Shown: positions 44,358 through 52,680 of the stretch, piece by piece
Numbering within the stretch: the first letter of the stretch is position 1
Layout: each line of letters starts with the position of its first letter
NCBI GenBank assembly: GCA_002471255.1
Contig: DKPP01000004.1
Location: 106,406-170,405 of the forward strand
Length of the DNA stretch: 64,000 nucleotides
Direction: 5' to 3'
Origin: Akkermansiaceae bacterium UBA7331
GTDB taxonomy: Bacteria; Verrucomicrobiota; Verrucomicrobiia; Verrucomicrobiales; Akkermansiaceae
Position numbers and translations under genes: made by a program
Notes under the pieces: model-generated
What the model was told of the DNA's origin: nothing
The model's database searches: none
What the model saw: only the letters and a program-made list of their open reading frames with translations

Positions 44358-45317
44358 ATGAGTGGAATAGCCATTATGACATCGGGCGGCGATGCCGCCG
44401 GGATGAACCCAGCCGTTCGTGCAGCAGTGGAGCATGCAAGCAATTTGGGCATGAAGCCTTATGTTGTATATGATGGATTGGAAGGTTTAATTGACGGCAA
44501 GATTCAAGAGGCGACTCGCGAGTTGACCCAAGATATGATGTTCCGCGGAGGTACATTACTTCGCTCCTCACGCTCTAAAAGATTTTTTGATCATGCTTTC
44601 CGTAAACAAGCTTATGATCATCTGAAAGCTAAAGGCATCAACAAATTGATCATTATGGGCGGTGATGGATCTTTCCGCGCATTAAATGACTTTTTCAACG
44701 ATTTTCAAGTTCCTTTTGCCGGTATTCCTGCAACGATCGATAACGATATTGCCGGTACTGATTACTGTTTAGGTGTTGATACCGCACAAAACATGATTTT
44801 AAACTGCATCGATTCCATTCGCGATACAGCTCAATCTCATCAACGTGCATTCGTGGTGGAAACCATGGGCCGTGACTGCGGTTATCTTGCCATGACGACA
44901 GCTATCTGTAGTGGTGCCGATATTTGTATCGTTCCTGAAATCCCTTACGATTTAGAATCAGTAAGCAAGCGTTTGAGTGCTCGTAAACAACAAGGTGGTT
45001 GTGTAATCGCTGTTGTTGCAGAAGGTACCAAGGTTGCTCAGTATTTGACCCGTTGGTTGGAAGAGCGCATGGGTATGGACACCCGCTTAACAGTATTAGG
45101 CCATTTGCAGCGTGGTGGTTCTCCTACCGCTCGTGATAGAATGATGGCTACGCGTTTTGCTACACGCGCCGTTGACGCTTTGTGCGAAGGCAGAAATAAT
45201 CAGATTATGGTTTATCGTGATGGTTCCCATGGTCATACTTCTCTTGATGCCGTAGTTGGACAAAAGTATTCCGTTAACCAAGACATTTTAGCCCTTTCTC
45301 GTGAATTGAGCTGCTAA
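44358..45317 (+). CDS. pfkA: ATP-dependent 6-phosphofructokinase
   Basis: Phosphorylates fructose 6-phosphate. A 319-residue group-A enzyme with 'MTSGGDAAGMNPAVRA' (Ala where Pro is usual), 'IIMGGDGSFRAL' (the Gly after GGD indicates ATP rather than pyrophosphate), 'IPATIDNDIAGTDYCLGVDTA' with catalytic Asp, 'VETMGRDCGYLA' and 'HLQRGGSPTARDR'. A small terminator follows. Confidence 0.95.
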   Translation: MSGIAIMTSGGDAAGMNPAVRAAVEHASNLGMKPYVVYDGLEGLIDGKIQEATRELTQDMMFRGGTLLRSSRSKRFFDHAFRKQAYDHLKAKGINKLIIMGGDGSFRALNDFFNDFQVPFAGIPATIDNDIAGTDYCLGVDTAQNMILNCIDSIRDTAQSHQRAFVVETMGRDCGYLAMTTAICSGADICIVPEIPYDLESVSKRLSARKQQGGCVIAVVAEGTKVAQYLTRWLEERMGMDTRLTVLGHLQRGGSPTARDRMMATRFATRAVDALCEGRNNQIMVYRDGSHGHTSLDAVVGQKYSVNQDILALSRELSC

Positions 45318-45342
45318 AATAAGTTTCAATAACATTTTAAAA

Positions 45343-45382
45343 TTAAGAGGCCGTTTTCAGTTATGCTGGAAACGGCCTTAAT
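45343..45382 (+). terminator. bidirectional hairpin between pfkA and the small lipoprotein
   Basis: Stem AAGGCCGTTT / AAACGGCCTT. The plus side lacks a strong T run; the minus side runs into an AT-rich region, so it may also serve the convergent lipoprotein gene. Confidence 0.65.
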
Positions 45383-45437
45383 CTGTATTAGCCCTAAGGA
45401 TGTAAGGTCTCGTAAGATCCTCATCCTTCAAATTACC

Positions 45438-45599
45438 TTATCTTTGAGCTAATTGAGGTCCTTCAGGTATATCTGCAGGTTGTGCATCGACGGCTTGAGG
45501 TTGCACTAACGAAGATGTATCAAAGAAATCACTACATTGAGTTAGGCTTAATGCGCCTACTGCAATTAAGGTAAATTTAATCAATTTCGAAAAGTTCAT
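45438..45599 (-). CDS. small lipoprotein (53 residues)
   Basis: A short minus-strand ORF begins at ATG 45597-45599 with a hydrophobic leader 'LIKFTLIAVGALSLTQC', an LTQC lipobox with the lipidated Cys at position 22, and a mature Asp/Pro/Gln-rich tail 'SDFFDTSSLVQPQ' to 'GPQLAQR'. The stop is at 45438-45440, and the hairpin at 45343 lies beyond it. It diverges from the secreted-protein array and shares its upstream region. No clear ribosome site. Function unknown. Confidence 0.6.
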   Translation of the reverse strand: MNFSKLIKFTLIAVGALSLTQCSDFFDTSSLVQPQAVDAQPADIPEGPQLAQR

Positions 45600-45809
45600 A
45601 TCATCAATTTTTGGTTATGTTTGTTTGATGCATAAGGGAAAATGAACGTTCAATCTATGAGATTGATTATTCTGTCGTGAACGAAAAAACTCGTCCATTT
45701 TTTACTTGCCCAAATGATGTAGGGATGATAGAGAGTAAGTTAATTCAATTACTACTCCCTTTCAAGTATGCTGAAATTCGTACACTCTCTTACTCTTGAT
45801 TATTATAAG

Positions 45810-45843
45810 GACCAAATAAGTGTTCTCGTTATAAAATTTGGTC
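45810..45843. repeat. inverted repeat upstream of the secreted-protein array
   Basis: GACCAAAT and ATTTGGTC, eight-base perfect arms 18 bases apart, lie just upstream of the first array gene. The spacer contains TTATAAAA. This could be an operator or leader hairpin. The rest of 45600-45866 shows no gene. Confidence 0.4.
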
Positions 45844-45866
45844 ATTTTCATTCTAATTAGTTCATT

Positions 45867-46637
45867 ATGAAAGCTTTAATGAATTCTATGTATCGCAGTC
45901 TATTGGTAGGCGGAATCTTGCTTTCCAATCTAGTTTATGGAAATAATGGTTTGCCGAAAGACGATGTTCCTAAAATTTATGTTTCAGGGTATTCCGTCTA
46001 TAAACATCCCAAAAAAGAGAAGATATACAATGCATCCCTGATGTTTATGATGCCTGTAAAAGAAGGCAATGGTATATGTAATCCGATTAGGTTTGAAAAC
46101 ATTAAAATTACCGATGGCAAAGGTGTGCCATATCCTTTGGATATGAAAAGCGTAGACCCCAAAGTATGTGTCAACAAGGAGCCTGAGAGCCTAGCTTATA
46201 ACATAAGCATCAAACTCGATTTAATGCCGGGAGAATGGAATATAGTTGGTGATCTCGTATATCATATCGGTTCCGAAGAGAAAAAGAAAATACTCAAACC
46301 TCAAGCAGAGAAGCAAATCTACGATATTCGAGATTCTAGTATTACTTATCATATCGTGCCGTATAATTCGAAAAATGAATTTTATAACAATATTATCGTT
46401 ACAACAGAGAGTGATATTGAGATGAAAAGTCTTGAATTACAAAGTTACAAGGGTGGAATTTCTCAAATTATTTATCCGAATGTATGTGAAACAACTCCGC
46501 CAGATAATAAAAAAGTCTTTGATATTTTTTTAGGTGAAGAATTATTATTTGATATTAATTTTGTTTATTGGAGTAAATTATCGAAATCGGTTCTCCCTAT
46601 TAATATCACTGTGGATATTGCGACAGATTGTATGTAA
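45867..46637 (+). CDS. secreted array protein A1 (subfamily A)
   Basis: A 256-residue protein with a signal peptide ('MYRSLLVGGILLSNLVYG'). Domain 1 (about 30-150) has the subfamily-A opening 'KIYVSGYSVYKHPKKEKIYNASL', 'ITDGKGVPYPLDM' and 'MPGEWNIVGDLVYHIGSE'; domain 2 (about 150-256) ends 'SVLPINITVDIAT'. Four Cys in all (one in domain 1 'GICNP'). No family recognised; probably a two-domain beta-sandwich. First of eight related genes; the next starts 8 bases after its stop. Confidence 0.75.
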   Translation: MKALMNSMYRSLLVGGILLSNLVYGNNGLPKDDVPKIYVSGYSVYKHPKKEKIYNASLMFMMPVKEGNGICNPIRFENIKITDGKGVPYPLDMKSVDPKVCVNKEPESLAYNISIKLDLMPGEWNIVGDLVYHIGSEEKKKILKPQAEKQIYDIRDSSITYHIVPYNSKNEFYNNIIVTTESDIEMKSLELQSYKGGISQIIYPNVCETTPPDNKKVFDIFLGEELLFDINFVYWSKLSKSVLPINITVDIATDCM

Positions 46638-46645
46638 ATTATTAT

Positions 46646-47479
46646 ATGAAAATATTAAGTTATATTAAGACATCGATTGTTTTATTAGGCGTGATAGTTA
46701 ATTGTGGGTTTGGTGAGGATGTGCTGAGGAAAGATCTTGTGCCTATTGTCTCTTTAAATGGTTATAATTTTAAGTTGCCGACTAAAGATATGCGCTTAGA
46801 AAATGAAGAAAATCATGATTTGGTGCAAGTTTTCAATATGAAGAGGTTCAATATCTTTACTCACAATTGCACTGAAATTCTATTTGATCTTAGTTTTCCA
46901 AATTTTGAGGGTAGTGCTTATATTGATTATCTCGATTGTAGCTATATAAAAATTATTGATGGAGGCGGTGTTGAGTGGCCGATGTTTAATAGTCCTATTT
47001 GGAATGACAACACAAGGATTGATAAAGATAGAAAGCTACAGACATTAGGGGTTGTAAAAGGAATACCTCATCAGGGTTACTTGGTCATAAACGGCAGATT
47101 GTTAGGAATGGTCTCTGTTTATGAATCGGATGGTGAAAAGTTTTTAATATCCGATATATTAAAAGAAGGGATTGAGATAGATGGATCGCATTGTGAAGTG
47201 GTCACGAGAGAAAGTAGAGGAAAAAAGTTTATCGATATTAAACTACCAACAGGGGCTGAATACGATATTCGTATTGTTCATCCCTCTTCCGAGACAGGAC
47301 CATCTGAGAAGCAAAATTCTTACGGACAATATATGAAAAAAGGAGTTTTTACGATTAAATATGACAATGAAGTGCCAATAGAAAATATGTCCTTATTGTT
47401 TTCTAAAAAAATCGCTGAATTTCCATTTGACGTACCTTTTAATGATTGTATTAACTTTAAAATCAAATTGAATCCTTGA
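46646..47479 (+). CDS. secreted array protein B1 (subfamily B, divergent)
   Basis: A 277-residue protein with signal 'KTSIVLLGVIVNCGFG' (start taken at 46646 because it gives a cleaner signal than 46628). It shares the subfamily-B plan: 'IPHQGYLVINGRLLG' in domain 1, and an ending 'VPIENMSLLFSKKIAEFPFDV'. Of the B members it is the most divergent, with several Cys and an Asp/Glu-rich surface. It starts 8 bases downstream of A1 and was followed by the duplicated unit. Confidence 0.7.
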   Translation: MKILSYIKTSIVLLGVIVNCGFGEDVLRKDLVPIVSLNGYNFKLPTKDMRLENEENHDLVQVFNMKRFNIFTHNCTEILFDLSFPNFEGSAYIDYLDCSYIKIIDGGGVEWPMFNSPIWNDNTRIDKDRKLQTLGVVKGIPHQGYLVINGRLLGMVSVYESDGEKFLISDILKEGIEIDGSHCEVVTRESRGKKFIDIKLPTGAEYDIRIVHPSSETGPSEKQNSYGQYMKKGVFTIKYDNEVPIENMSLLFSKKIAEFPFDVPFNDCINFKIKLNP

Positions 47480-47504
47480 GATACTAATTATTATTAAAAA
47501 ACTA

Positions 47505-48338
47505 ATGAAAATAAAAATATTGAAACATGTCGGCGCTCTTTCCATGTTTATGGTACTCTTAAGTGGGGTCCATTCATTTGGAGAAGAAAAGAAACCTGAG
47601 AATGAGAAGCTTTTTATGGTTTCTAAGTATGAAGTATCAAAGTTTAACAAAAAAAATAAAAATTATGATGTTAAGATAACGTTGCTTTTAAAGGTCGAAC
47701 CCGGGCAAGGTGTTTGTGAGATTACCAAAGATTCTTCATTAGTCGCCGTAAATAAAAATGGAGAAAAAATCTTGTTAAATCTCGATAAGCTTTATAACAA
47801 AGCCCACCCGCTTAAAAAATTAGGCATATTAATTTATGAAGCCTCTTTCGATGCGAGCTTACCCAAGGGTACTTTTTGTATAGAAGGCGATTTGTTTGTC
47901 CGCTACGGTACCGACCTTAAAACTATCCCTTTTACCTTTTCTAAAAATAATACAAAGGTAACAGAAGGAATGTACCAATTTAATGTTTCCGGTGATGGTA
48001 ATAATGAGTCGGATAAAATGTTTGAACAAATTCATGTTTCATGGACAGACTCAACATCATTCTATCAAATTCGTTATAAAAATCAGCAAGACAAATTTGT
48101 TCCTTTAGACTGTTTTTACTCACAGGTACGTAATTCAGCAACAATTTTAACTTTTTTAACAACCAGAAAACCAATTGAGGAAGGTTCCCCCGGTGAAATA
48201 TTGGCGTGGTCGAAATTTGATACGAAAAAGTTACCATTTAAACTGGATGTTTCGGTTGGTATAACTCAAAATTCTCGCATTCACCATTTGCCGTCACAAA
48301 AAGAGGAAGAGGAAAAACTCAACGATGAAAAGAAATAA
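47505..48338 (+). CDS. secreted array protein A2 (subfamily A)
   Basis: A 277-residue protein with a signal peptide to 'VHSFG', then 'EEKKPENEKLFMVSKYEV'. Domain 1 has 'VCEITKDSSLVAVNKNGEKILLNLD' and 'LPKGTFCIEGDLFVRYGTDLKTIPF'; domain 2 starts at 'VTEGMYQFNV' and ends 'EILAWSKFDTKKLPFKLDVSVG'. The C-terminal tail is Lys/Glu-rich. It is the duplicate of A3 (1.8 kb downstream) and shares a stretch of 48 identical bases with it (47577-47624). Confidence 0.75.
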   Translation: MKIKILKHVGALSMFMVLLSGVHSFGEEKKPENEKLFMVSKYEVSKFNKKNKNYDVKITLLLKVEPGQGVCEITKDSSLVAVNKNGEKILLNLDKLYNKAHPLKKLGILIYEASFDASLPKGTFCIEGDLFVRYGTDLKTIPFTFSKNNTKVTEGMYQFNVSGDGNNESDKMFEQIHVSWTDSTSFYQIRYKNQQDKFVPLDCFYSQVRNSATILTFLTTRKPIEEGSPGEILAWSKFDTKKLPFKLDVSVGITQNSRIHHLPSQKEEEEKLNDEKK

Positions 48339-48382
48339 GCATCAACTTAATCAACAGCTTAAAAATTGAAAACATATATTGT

Positions 48383-49195
48383 ATGAAAAAAATATCCCTA
48401 CTTTTAATGATTCTGAGTCTCTCCTCTAGTTATGGTCAGACAAATCAAATTCCAAAGAGTCTAGGAGTTATTGTGGACTCGTATACGGTTGCCATGGATG
48501 TACCTGCGGAATTTAAAAATGTCGATGAGAGTGAGCAGGAATTCGTTGATCAATATTATCATATTGTTAACAAAGAGGATAATAATTGTGTGATCATTCC
48601 TTATGAAATCGATATTTCTTTTACTGATAAAGAGATTACTAGGGGTGAAACCGATATGTTTAACTTAAAAATTACCGACTCTCAAGGTAAAGAATATGAA
48701 TTTGAACAACCTACAAGTTATTCTTATTCCATGCTTGGCGAGGATGAAAGAATATACGATAATTCTTTAATCATTAATGGTGTGCCGGCAAATGGCCCAT
48801 TGAAAATTCAGGGTACGGTCTGTTTTGTGCTGTATAATTATCCTGAGAAGAGCGAAGAATATTCAGTGAAAGATTATAATGGTAAAACTTTCGACTACGG
48901 TGACGTACAATTGCATTTATATACTAAAGAGGTCAATGGCTCGACTCTAGTAGTATTGAGACTACCTGAGAATAATGACGAAATACAATTTTGCATCAAA
49001 GATAAGAATAAAAATGTGGTGAGTAATTCGTTTGTTGGCGAAGATATCAAGGATGGTTTTATTGATTATGAAACAGTCGTACCCAAAGAAAGCCTTGATG
49101 AACTTATTTTATCATTGAAAGCACCTGTTAACGTCGAACAAATATCAGTACCCATCGATGTAACATTACAAATCGGGCTAGATGAGAAGCAGTAA
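48383..49195 (+). CDS. secreted array protein B2 (subfamily B)
   Basis: A 270-residue, acidic protein with signal 'LLLMILSLSSSYG'. Subfamily-B plan: 'VIVDSYTVAMDVPAEFKNVDESEQEF', 'NNCVIIPYEIDISFTD', 'DMFNLKITDSQGKEYEF', 'GPLKIQGTVCFVLYNYPE', 'GKTFDYGDVQLHLYTKEVNG', and C-terminal 'VNVEQISVPIDVTLQIGL'. Two Cys. Duplicate of B3. It begins 44 bases after A2. Confidence 0.75.
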   Translation: MKKISLLLMILSLSSSYGQTNQIPKSLGVIVDSYTVAMDVPAEFKNVDESEQEFVDQYYHIVNKEDNNCVIIPYEIDISFTDKEITRGETDMFNLKITDSQGKEYEFEQPTSYSYSMLGEDERIYDNSLIINGVPANGPLKIQGTVCFVLYNYPEKSEEYSVKDYNGKTFDYGDVQLHLYTKEVNGSTLVVLRLPENNDEIQFCIKDKNKNVVSNSFVGEDIKDGFIDYETVVPKESLDELILSLKAPVNVEQISVPIDVTLQIGLDEKQ

Positions 49196-49310
49196 ACATT
49201 TATACATGTGATTAAAAAAACATTTCTTCTCGTTGGATGTGCTCGTAAATAAGTGTAAATAATTAAAATGAATTGAAGCTGTGAGATACTAATTCTTGTT
49301 TGAAAACCTG

Positions 49311-50144
49311 ATGAAAACGAAAATGTTGAAATATGTAGGCTCTCTTTCCTTGCTTATGCTGCTATTAAGTGGGGCGAATTCGTTTGGAGAAGAAAAGAAA
49401 CCTGAGAATGAGAAGCTTTTTATGGTTTCTCAGTATAAAGTGGCAAAATATAGCAAAAGAGATAAAGATTTTGATGTTACGATAACGCTACTTTTCAAAG
49501 TGAGACCGGGACAAGGTGTTTGTGAGATTACCAAAGATTCTTCATTGATTGCGGTAAATCAAAAAGGAGAAAAAACCTTATTGAATCTCGATAGTATATA
49601 TAACAGAACCTATCCAATTAAAAAATTAGGCCGATTAGTATATGAAGTTTCTTTTGATGTGAGCTTACCGAAGGGTACTTTTTGTATAGAAGGAGATTTG
49701 TTTGTTCGCTATGGTACCGATCTCAAAACCATCCCTTTTATCTTTTCTAAACAAAAGACAACAGTAACGGAAGGAATGTATCAATTTCACGTTTCCAGTC
49801 ATATGAGTCGTGCTGATAAAAACAAAATTGACACTATTTTTGTATCTTGGACGGACTCTCCATCGTTTCATCAAATACGATATAAGAATTCGGAAGCTAA
49901 ATTCGTTAATGTGCTTTTTTTGGGATCTCGGGTGCGTAATTCTTATACGATTTTAAGTTTTCATGCATTTTCGGAACCAATTGAAGAAGGTACTCCGGGG
50001 GAAATATTGGCATGGTCAAAATTTGATACAAAAAAGTTTCCTTTCAAATTATCCGTTTCTGTTGGTGTGACTCCTGATCCTCCAACACATTATCTGCGTG
50101 CTCAGGCAGAGAAACAGGAAGAACTCAAAAATGGAAATAAATAA
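49311..50144 (+). CDS. secreted array protein A3 (subfamily A, duplicate of A2)
   Basis: A 277-residue protein with the same length and layout as A2. The start is set at 49311 by alignment with A2 (an upstream start at 49296 would add five residues). It shares 'GEEKKPENEKLFMVS', 'PGQGVCEITKDSSL', 'LPKGTFCIEGDLFVRYGTDL' and 'GEILAWSKFDTKKFPFKLSVSVG'. Differences cluster in domain 2 and in the short charged tail. The offset from A2 is 1806 bases, from B2 to B3 1807, so one pair was duplicated as a unit. Confidence 0.75.
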   Translation: MKTKMLKYVGSLSLLMLLLSGANSFGEEKKPENEKLFMVSQYKVAKYSKRDKDFDVTITLLFKVRPGQGVCEITKDSSLIAVNQKGEKTLLNLDSIYNRTYPIKKLGRLVYEVSFDVSLPKGTFCIEGDLFVRYGTDLKTIPFIFSKQKTTVTEGMYQFHVSSHMSRADKNKIDTIFVSWTDSPSFHQIRYKNSEAKFVNVLFLGSRVRNSYTILSFHAFSEPIEEGTPGEILAWSKFDTKKFPFKLSVSVGVTPDPPTHYLRAQAEKQEELKNGNK

Positions 50145-50189
50145 GTTACAATCTGATAAAAAATTTATAAAACGACCAATTTATATCGT

Positions 50190-51002
50190 ATGAAAATGAT
50201 ATTGTTATGTTTAATGGTATTGAGCTTGACTGCTAGTTATAGTCAAGAGAATCAATACTCAAAGCATCCAGAAGCTATTGTAAGGTCTTATACGATGGTT
50301 AATGATATACCCTCAGAGTTTAATCAAATTGATGAAAGTGAAAAGGAGTTTGCCGAGAAATCCGATTTTCTTTTTAACAAAGATAAAACAAATTGTTTTA
50401 TCATCCCTTATGAAATTGATGTTTCCTTTACAAATAAAAATATAATGAACGGCGATATCGATATGTTTAACCTTCAAATTATTGATTCTGAAGGTGTAGA
50501 ATATGAATTTGATGTCGATTCAAGATATTCATACTCTGGTCACTATGATGGAAATGTGATATATAATAGTTCTTTGATTGTTAAAGGATGCCCCCCAAAA
50601 GGAACCTTAAAAGTATCCGGTTCGGTAGGTATTCTTCTTTATGAAGATCCTGAAAAAGGTGAAGAATACCCGGTTGTGGATTATATTGGAAAAACCTTCG
50701 AATACGGTGGGCTAAAACTATATATGTACACCAAAGAGGTTGATGGTGAAACACGAGTGGTGTTAAGAGTACCCGAAGAAGCTAGTGATCTGGATTATCG
50801 CGTAGTGGATAAAAATCATGACACTATCAATGGTGTATGGGACCATGAATATGTTGAAGATGGGTATGATGACTATGAAACGACTGTGCCCAAAGAAAAG
50901 TTTGATGAAGCGAGTTTTTCCTTTAAGTCTCGCATTAACGTAGAACAAATATCAGTACCCATTGATGCAACGTTACAAGTCGGTCTGGAGGAGGAACACT
51001 AG
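50190..51002 (+). CDS. secreted array protein B3 (subfamily B, duplicate of B2)
   Basis: A 270-residue protein of the same length as B2, with signal 'LLCLMVLSLTASYS', 'IVRSYTMVNDIPSEFNQIDESEKEF', 'NCFIIPYEIDVSFTN', 'KGTLKVSGSVGILLYEDPE' and 'INVEQISVPIDATLQVGLEE'. It keeps B2's length but many scattered substitutions. The nearby B4 begins 20 bases after it. Confidence 0.75.
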   Translation: MKMILLCLMVLSLTASYSQENQYSKHPEAIVRSYTMVNDIPSEFNQIDESEKEFAEKSDFLFNKDKTNCFIIPYEIDVSFTNKNIMNGDIDMFNLQIIDSEGVEYEFDVDSRYSYSGHYDGNVIYNSSLIVKGCPPKGTLKVSGSVGILLYEDPEKGEEYPVVDYIGKTFEYGGLKLYMYTKEVDGETRVVLRVPEEASDLDYRVVDKNHDTINGVWDHEYVEDGYDDYETTVPKEKFDEASFSFKSRINVEQISVPIDATLQVGLEEEH

Positions 51003-51022
51003 CGTTATTTGAAATGAGATTT

Positions 51023-51859
51023 ATGAAAAAATGCTTACTATGCTCAACATTTCTTTTCATGTGGATGACCTTAACAGGATATTCATCCGATGAATTGAAA
51101 CAGGCTCTTGAAAATTATGATATATCAATCTATTCGTATGAATTAAAAAAAGCAATTCCTTCTGATTTTGCAATCGATGATGAAGATGATCAAGTCGGCA
51201 ATATGTTTCGTGAACGTCGAAATAAAACCGAACCCTTGTCTATCGTCTTGAAAGTCAATTTCCCTGTCGCAAATTTAAATTTTGAATATAAAGATAAGAA
51301 AGAAGAATTGCTCCAAATTTTGGATGAAAATGGTAACGTGCTTAGCGGTGTTGCATCTTTCGATTCATGGTTATGCCAAGAGGCGGATTGTACCAACTTT
51401 CGTCTCACATTAACACCTAACAAAGATGTTCCTCCCGGAATATTGCTTATAAAAGGGCAAAAATCAATAAGAGTCCTTCGTTATGAAAAGGAACCGAAAA
51501 TTTATTTTCTTAAAGACATTGTAGATAAAGAAATCGAAATTAACGGTAAAAAACTAACTTTCTCGGTTTTTGAAACGGCAGGTGAAAAACACATTTCAAT
51601 GAGATTTGTTGACGAACCATTTAAAACATCATTTGAAATTGTTGATAAAGACGGTAATTCTTTGCGAATTAAAGAAGTATCAGCACGGCCAACAAAAGAT
51701 GGATTCATGGAAACTAGAACATTAGTGACAGATTCATTCGATGATTTGCAGCTACACTTCAAGATTATTAATCTAGATGAAGAAGTTATTCTGTCGATTG
51801 ATTGTCAAATAAATGTGCAATTAGAAAACAAGCAGAAAACCGTAGTTAATGAAGCTTAA
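51023..51859 (+). CDS. secreted array protein B4 (subfamily B, divergent)
   Basis: A 278-residue protein with signal 'CLLCSTFLFMWMTLTGYSS' (start at 51023; 51014 would add three residues). It retains the B plan: 'DVPPGILLIKGQKSIRVLRYEKEP', 'DKEIEINGKKLTFSVFETAGEKHISM', 'IVDKDGNSLRI', 'FDDLQLHFKI' and the end 'VILSIDCQINVQLENK'. It is the only B gene next to another B. Its stop lies inside the start of A4. Confidence 0.7.
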   Translation: MKKCLLCSTFLFMWMTLTGYSSDELKQALENYDISIYSYELKKAIPSDFAIDDEDDQVGNMFRERRNKTEPLSIVLKVNFPVANLNFEYKDKKEELLQILDENGNVLSGVASFDSWLCQEADCTNFRLTLTPNKDVPPGILLIKGQKSIRVLRYEKEPKIYFLKDIVDKEIEINGKKLTFSVFETAGEKHISMRFVDEPFKTSFEIVDKDGNSLRIKEVSARPTKDGFMETRTLVTDSFDDLQLHFKIINLDEEVILSIDCQINVQLENKQKTVVNEA

Positions 51860-52658
51860 TCTAAAAAAATCTTTAAGAATGGGAGAAAAATTGTGTTATT
51901 ACGCAAAATGTTTTGGCGTAGCAACTCTAGCGAATTTGCTGCTTGGTAACCAAGCACGTTCCCAAGATGAAGTTGCTAAATTTCCTATTTTCGTAAAAGA
52001 ATATTCTGTGTATCAATATAAAAAGCATGATCCTAAATCAATCAAGCAATATGATATTGATTTAAATTTATTAATTCCTACAAATCCAAATCGGTATTTA
52101 TATGGTGGAAAACAATCTATTAATTTCATTGCTACAGAAAAAAATGGTCAGCAGATAGTCCTAAACCAAAATATATGTTCTGTTAAGCCATTAATGATAA
52201 AAGTTCCAAAAAAATGGGCATATGAATGCAAGATGAAGCTGATTCTTCCTGAGGGGGAGTGGACTATTACCGGTTTTATCTCAGTGAAAGAGATGTGGGA
52301 TATAGAATCGATTCCTTTCGTATTTACGAAAGAGGAGAAAACGTCTGAAATTGCAGGTGGAAAATTCAAATCTGTTTTAACCAATGGCAACTCAGTTGGC
52401 CCTGATTTGAAGTATATCTATATAACGATGGATGAGGATTTGCCTTTTGCAGGTTTGAAGCTTGATAACGCCGATGAGAATAAAATTAATGCGTTTCACA
52501 GTTCCCTTTTGCCTGAAGAAAAAAGCGTACACATTAAATATATGCTATTTGATCGCTTCACGGATGATCAAAAGGGTGAGTTATTATTCTATTCACAAAG
52601 CAAAGAAAAAGTTTTGCCAATTAATGTTTTATTACATGTAGGAATGGCCGATAGTTGA
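51849..52658 (+). CDS. secreted array protein A4 (subfamily A, divergent)
   Basis: A 269-residue protein that begins inside the end of B4 (11-base overlap); 51879 is an alternative start with a more typical signal peptide ('YYAKCFGVATLANLLLGNQARS'). It has the A plan: 'FPIFVKEYSVYQYKKHDPK', 'NFIATEKNGQQIVLN', 'LPEGEWTITGFISVKE', and the end 'ELLFYSQSKEKVLPINVLLHVGM'. Last gene of the array; the following gene is on the other strand. Confidence 0.7.
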   Translation: MKLNLKKSLRMGEKLCYYAKCFGVATLANLLLGNQARSQDEVAKFPIFVKEYSVYQYKKHDPKSIKQYDIDLNLLIPTNPNRYLYGGKQSINFIATEKNGQQIVLNQNICSVKPLMIKVPKKWAYECKMKLILPEGEWTITGFISVKEMWDIESIPFVFTKEEKTSEIAGGKFKSVLTNGNSVGPDLKYIYITMDEDLPFAGLKLDNADENKINAFHSSLLPEEKSVHIKYMLFDRFTDDQKGELLFYSQSKEKVLPINVLLHVGMADS

Positions 52659-52680
52659 TTTTTTGTTTTTTATAGCTTAT

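Larger units (their letters stand above)
47477..51002 (+). repeat. 1.8 kb tandem duplication of an A-B gene pair
   Basis: Copy 1 is A2-B2 (from about 47477) and copy 2 is A3-B3 (from about 49282). Matching points: the 13-base block TGAGATACTAATT at 47477 and 49282, 48 identical bases at 47577-47624 and 49383-49430, and the start codons of A (47505, 49311) and B (48383, 50190). Offsets of 1805-1807 show almost no insertion or deletion between copies, while base substitutions are many. The duplication junction appears to lie at the 3' end of B1. Confidence 0.88.

Noticed and set aside
44246..44452. Longer start for the SMUG1 gene into pfkA
   Set aside because: It would overlap pfkA by about 95 bases and add a non-homologous N-terminus; 44245 fits the family length.
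45867..52658. Array as a CRISPR or restriction/anti-phage island
   Set aside because: All genes encode secreted proteins with signal peptides; no nuclease, methylase or helicase motif is present.
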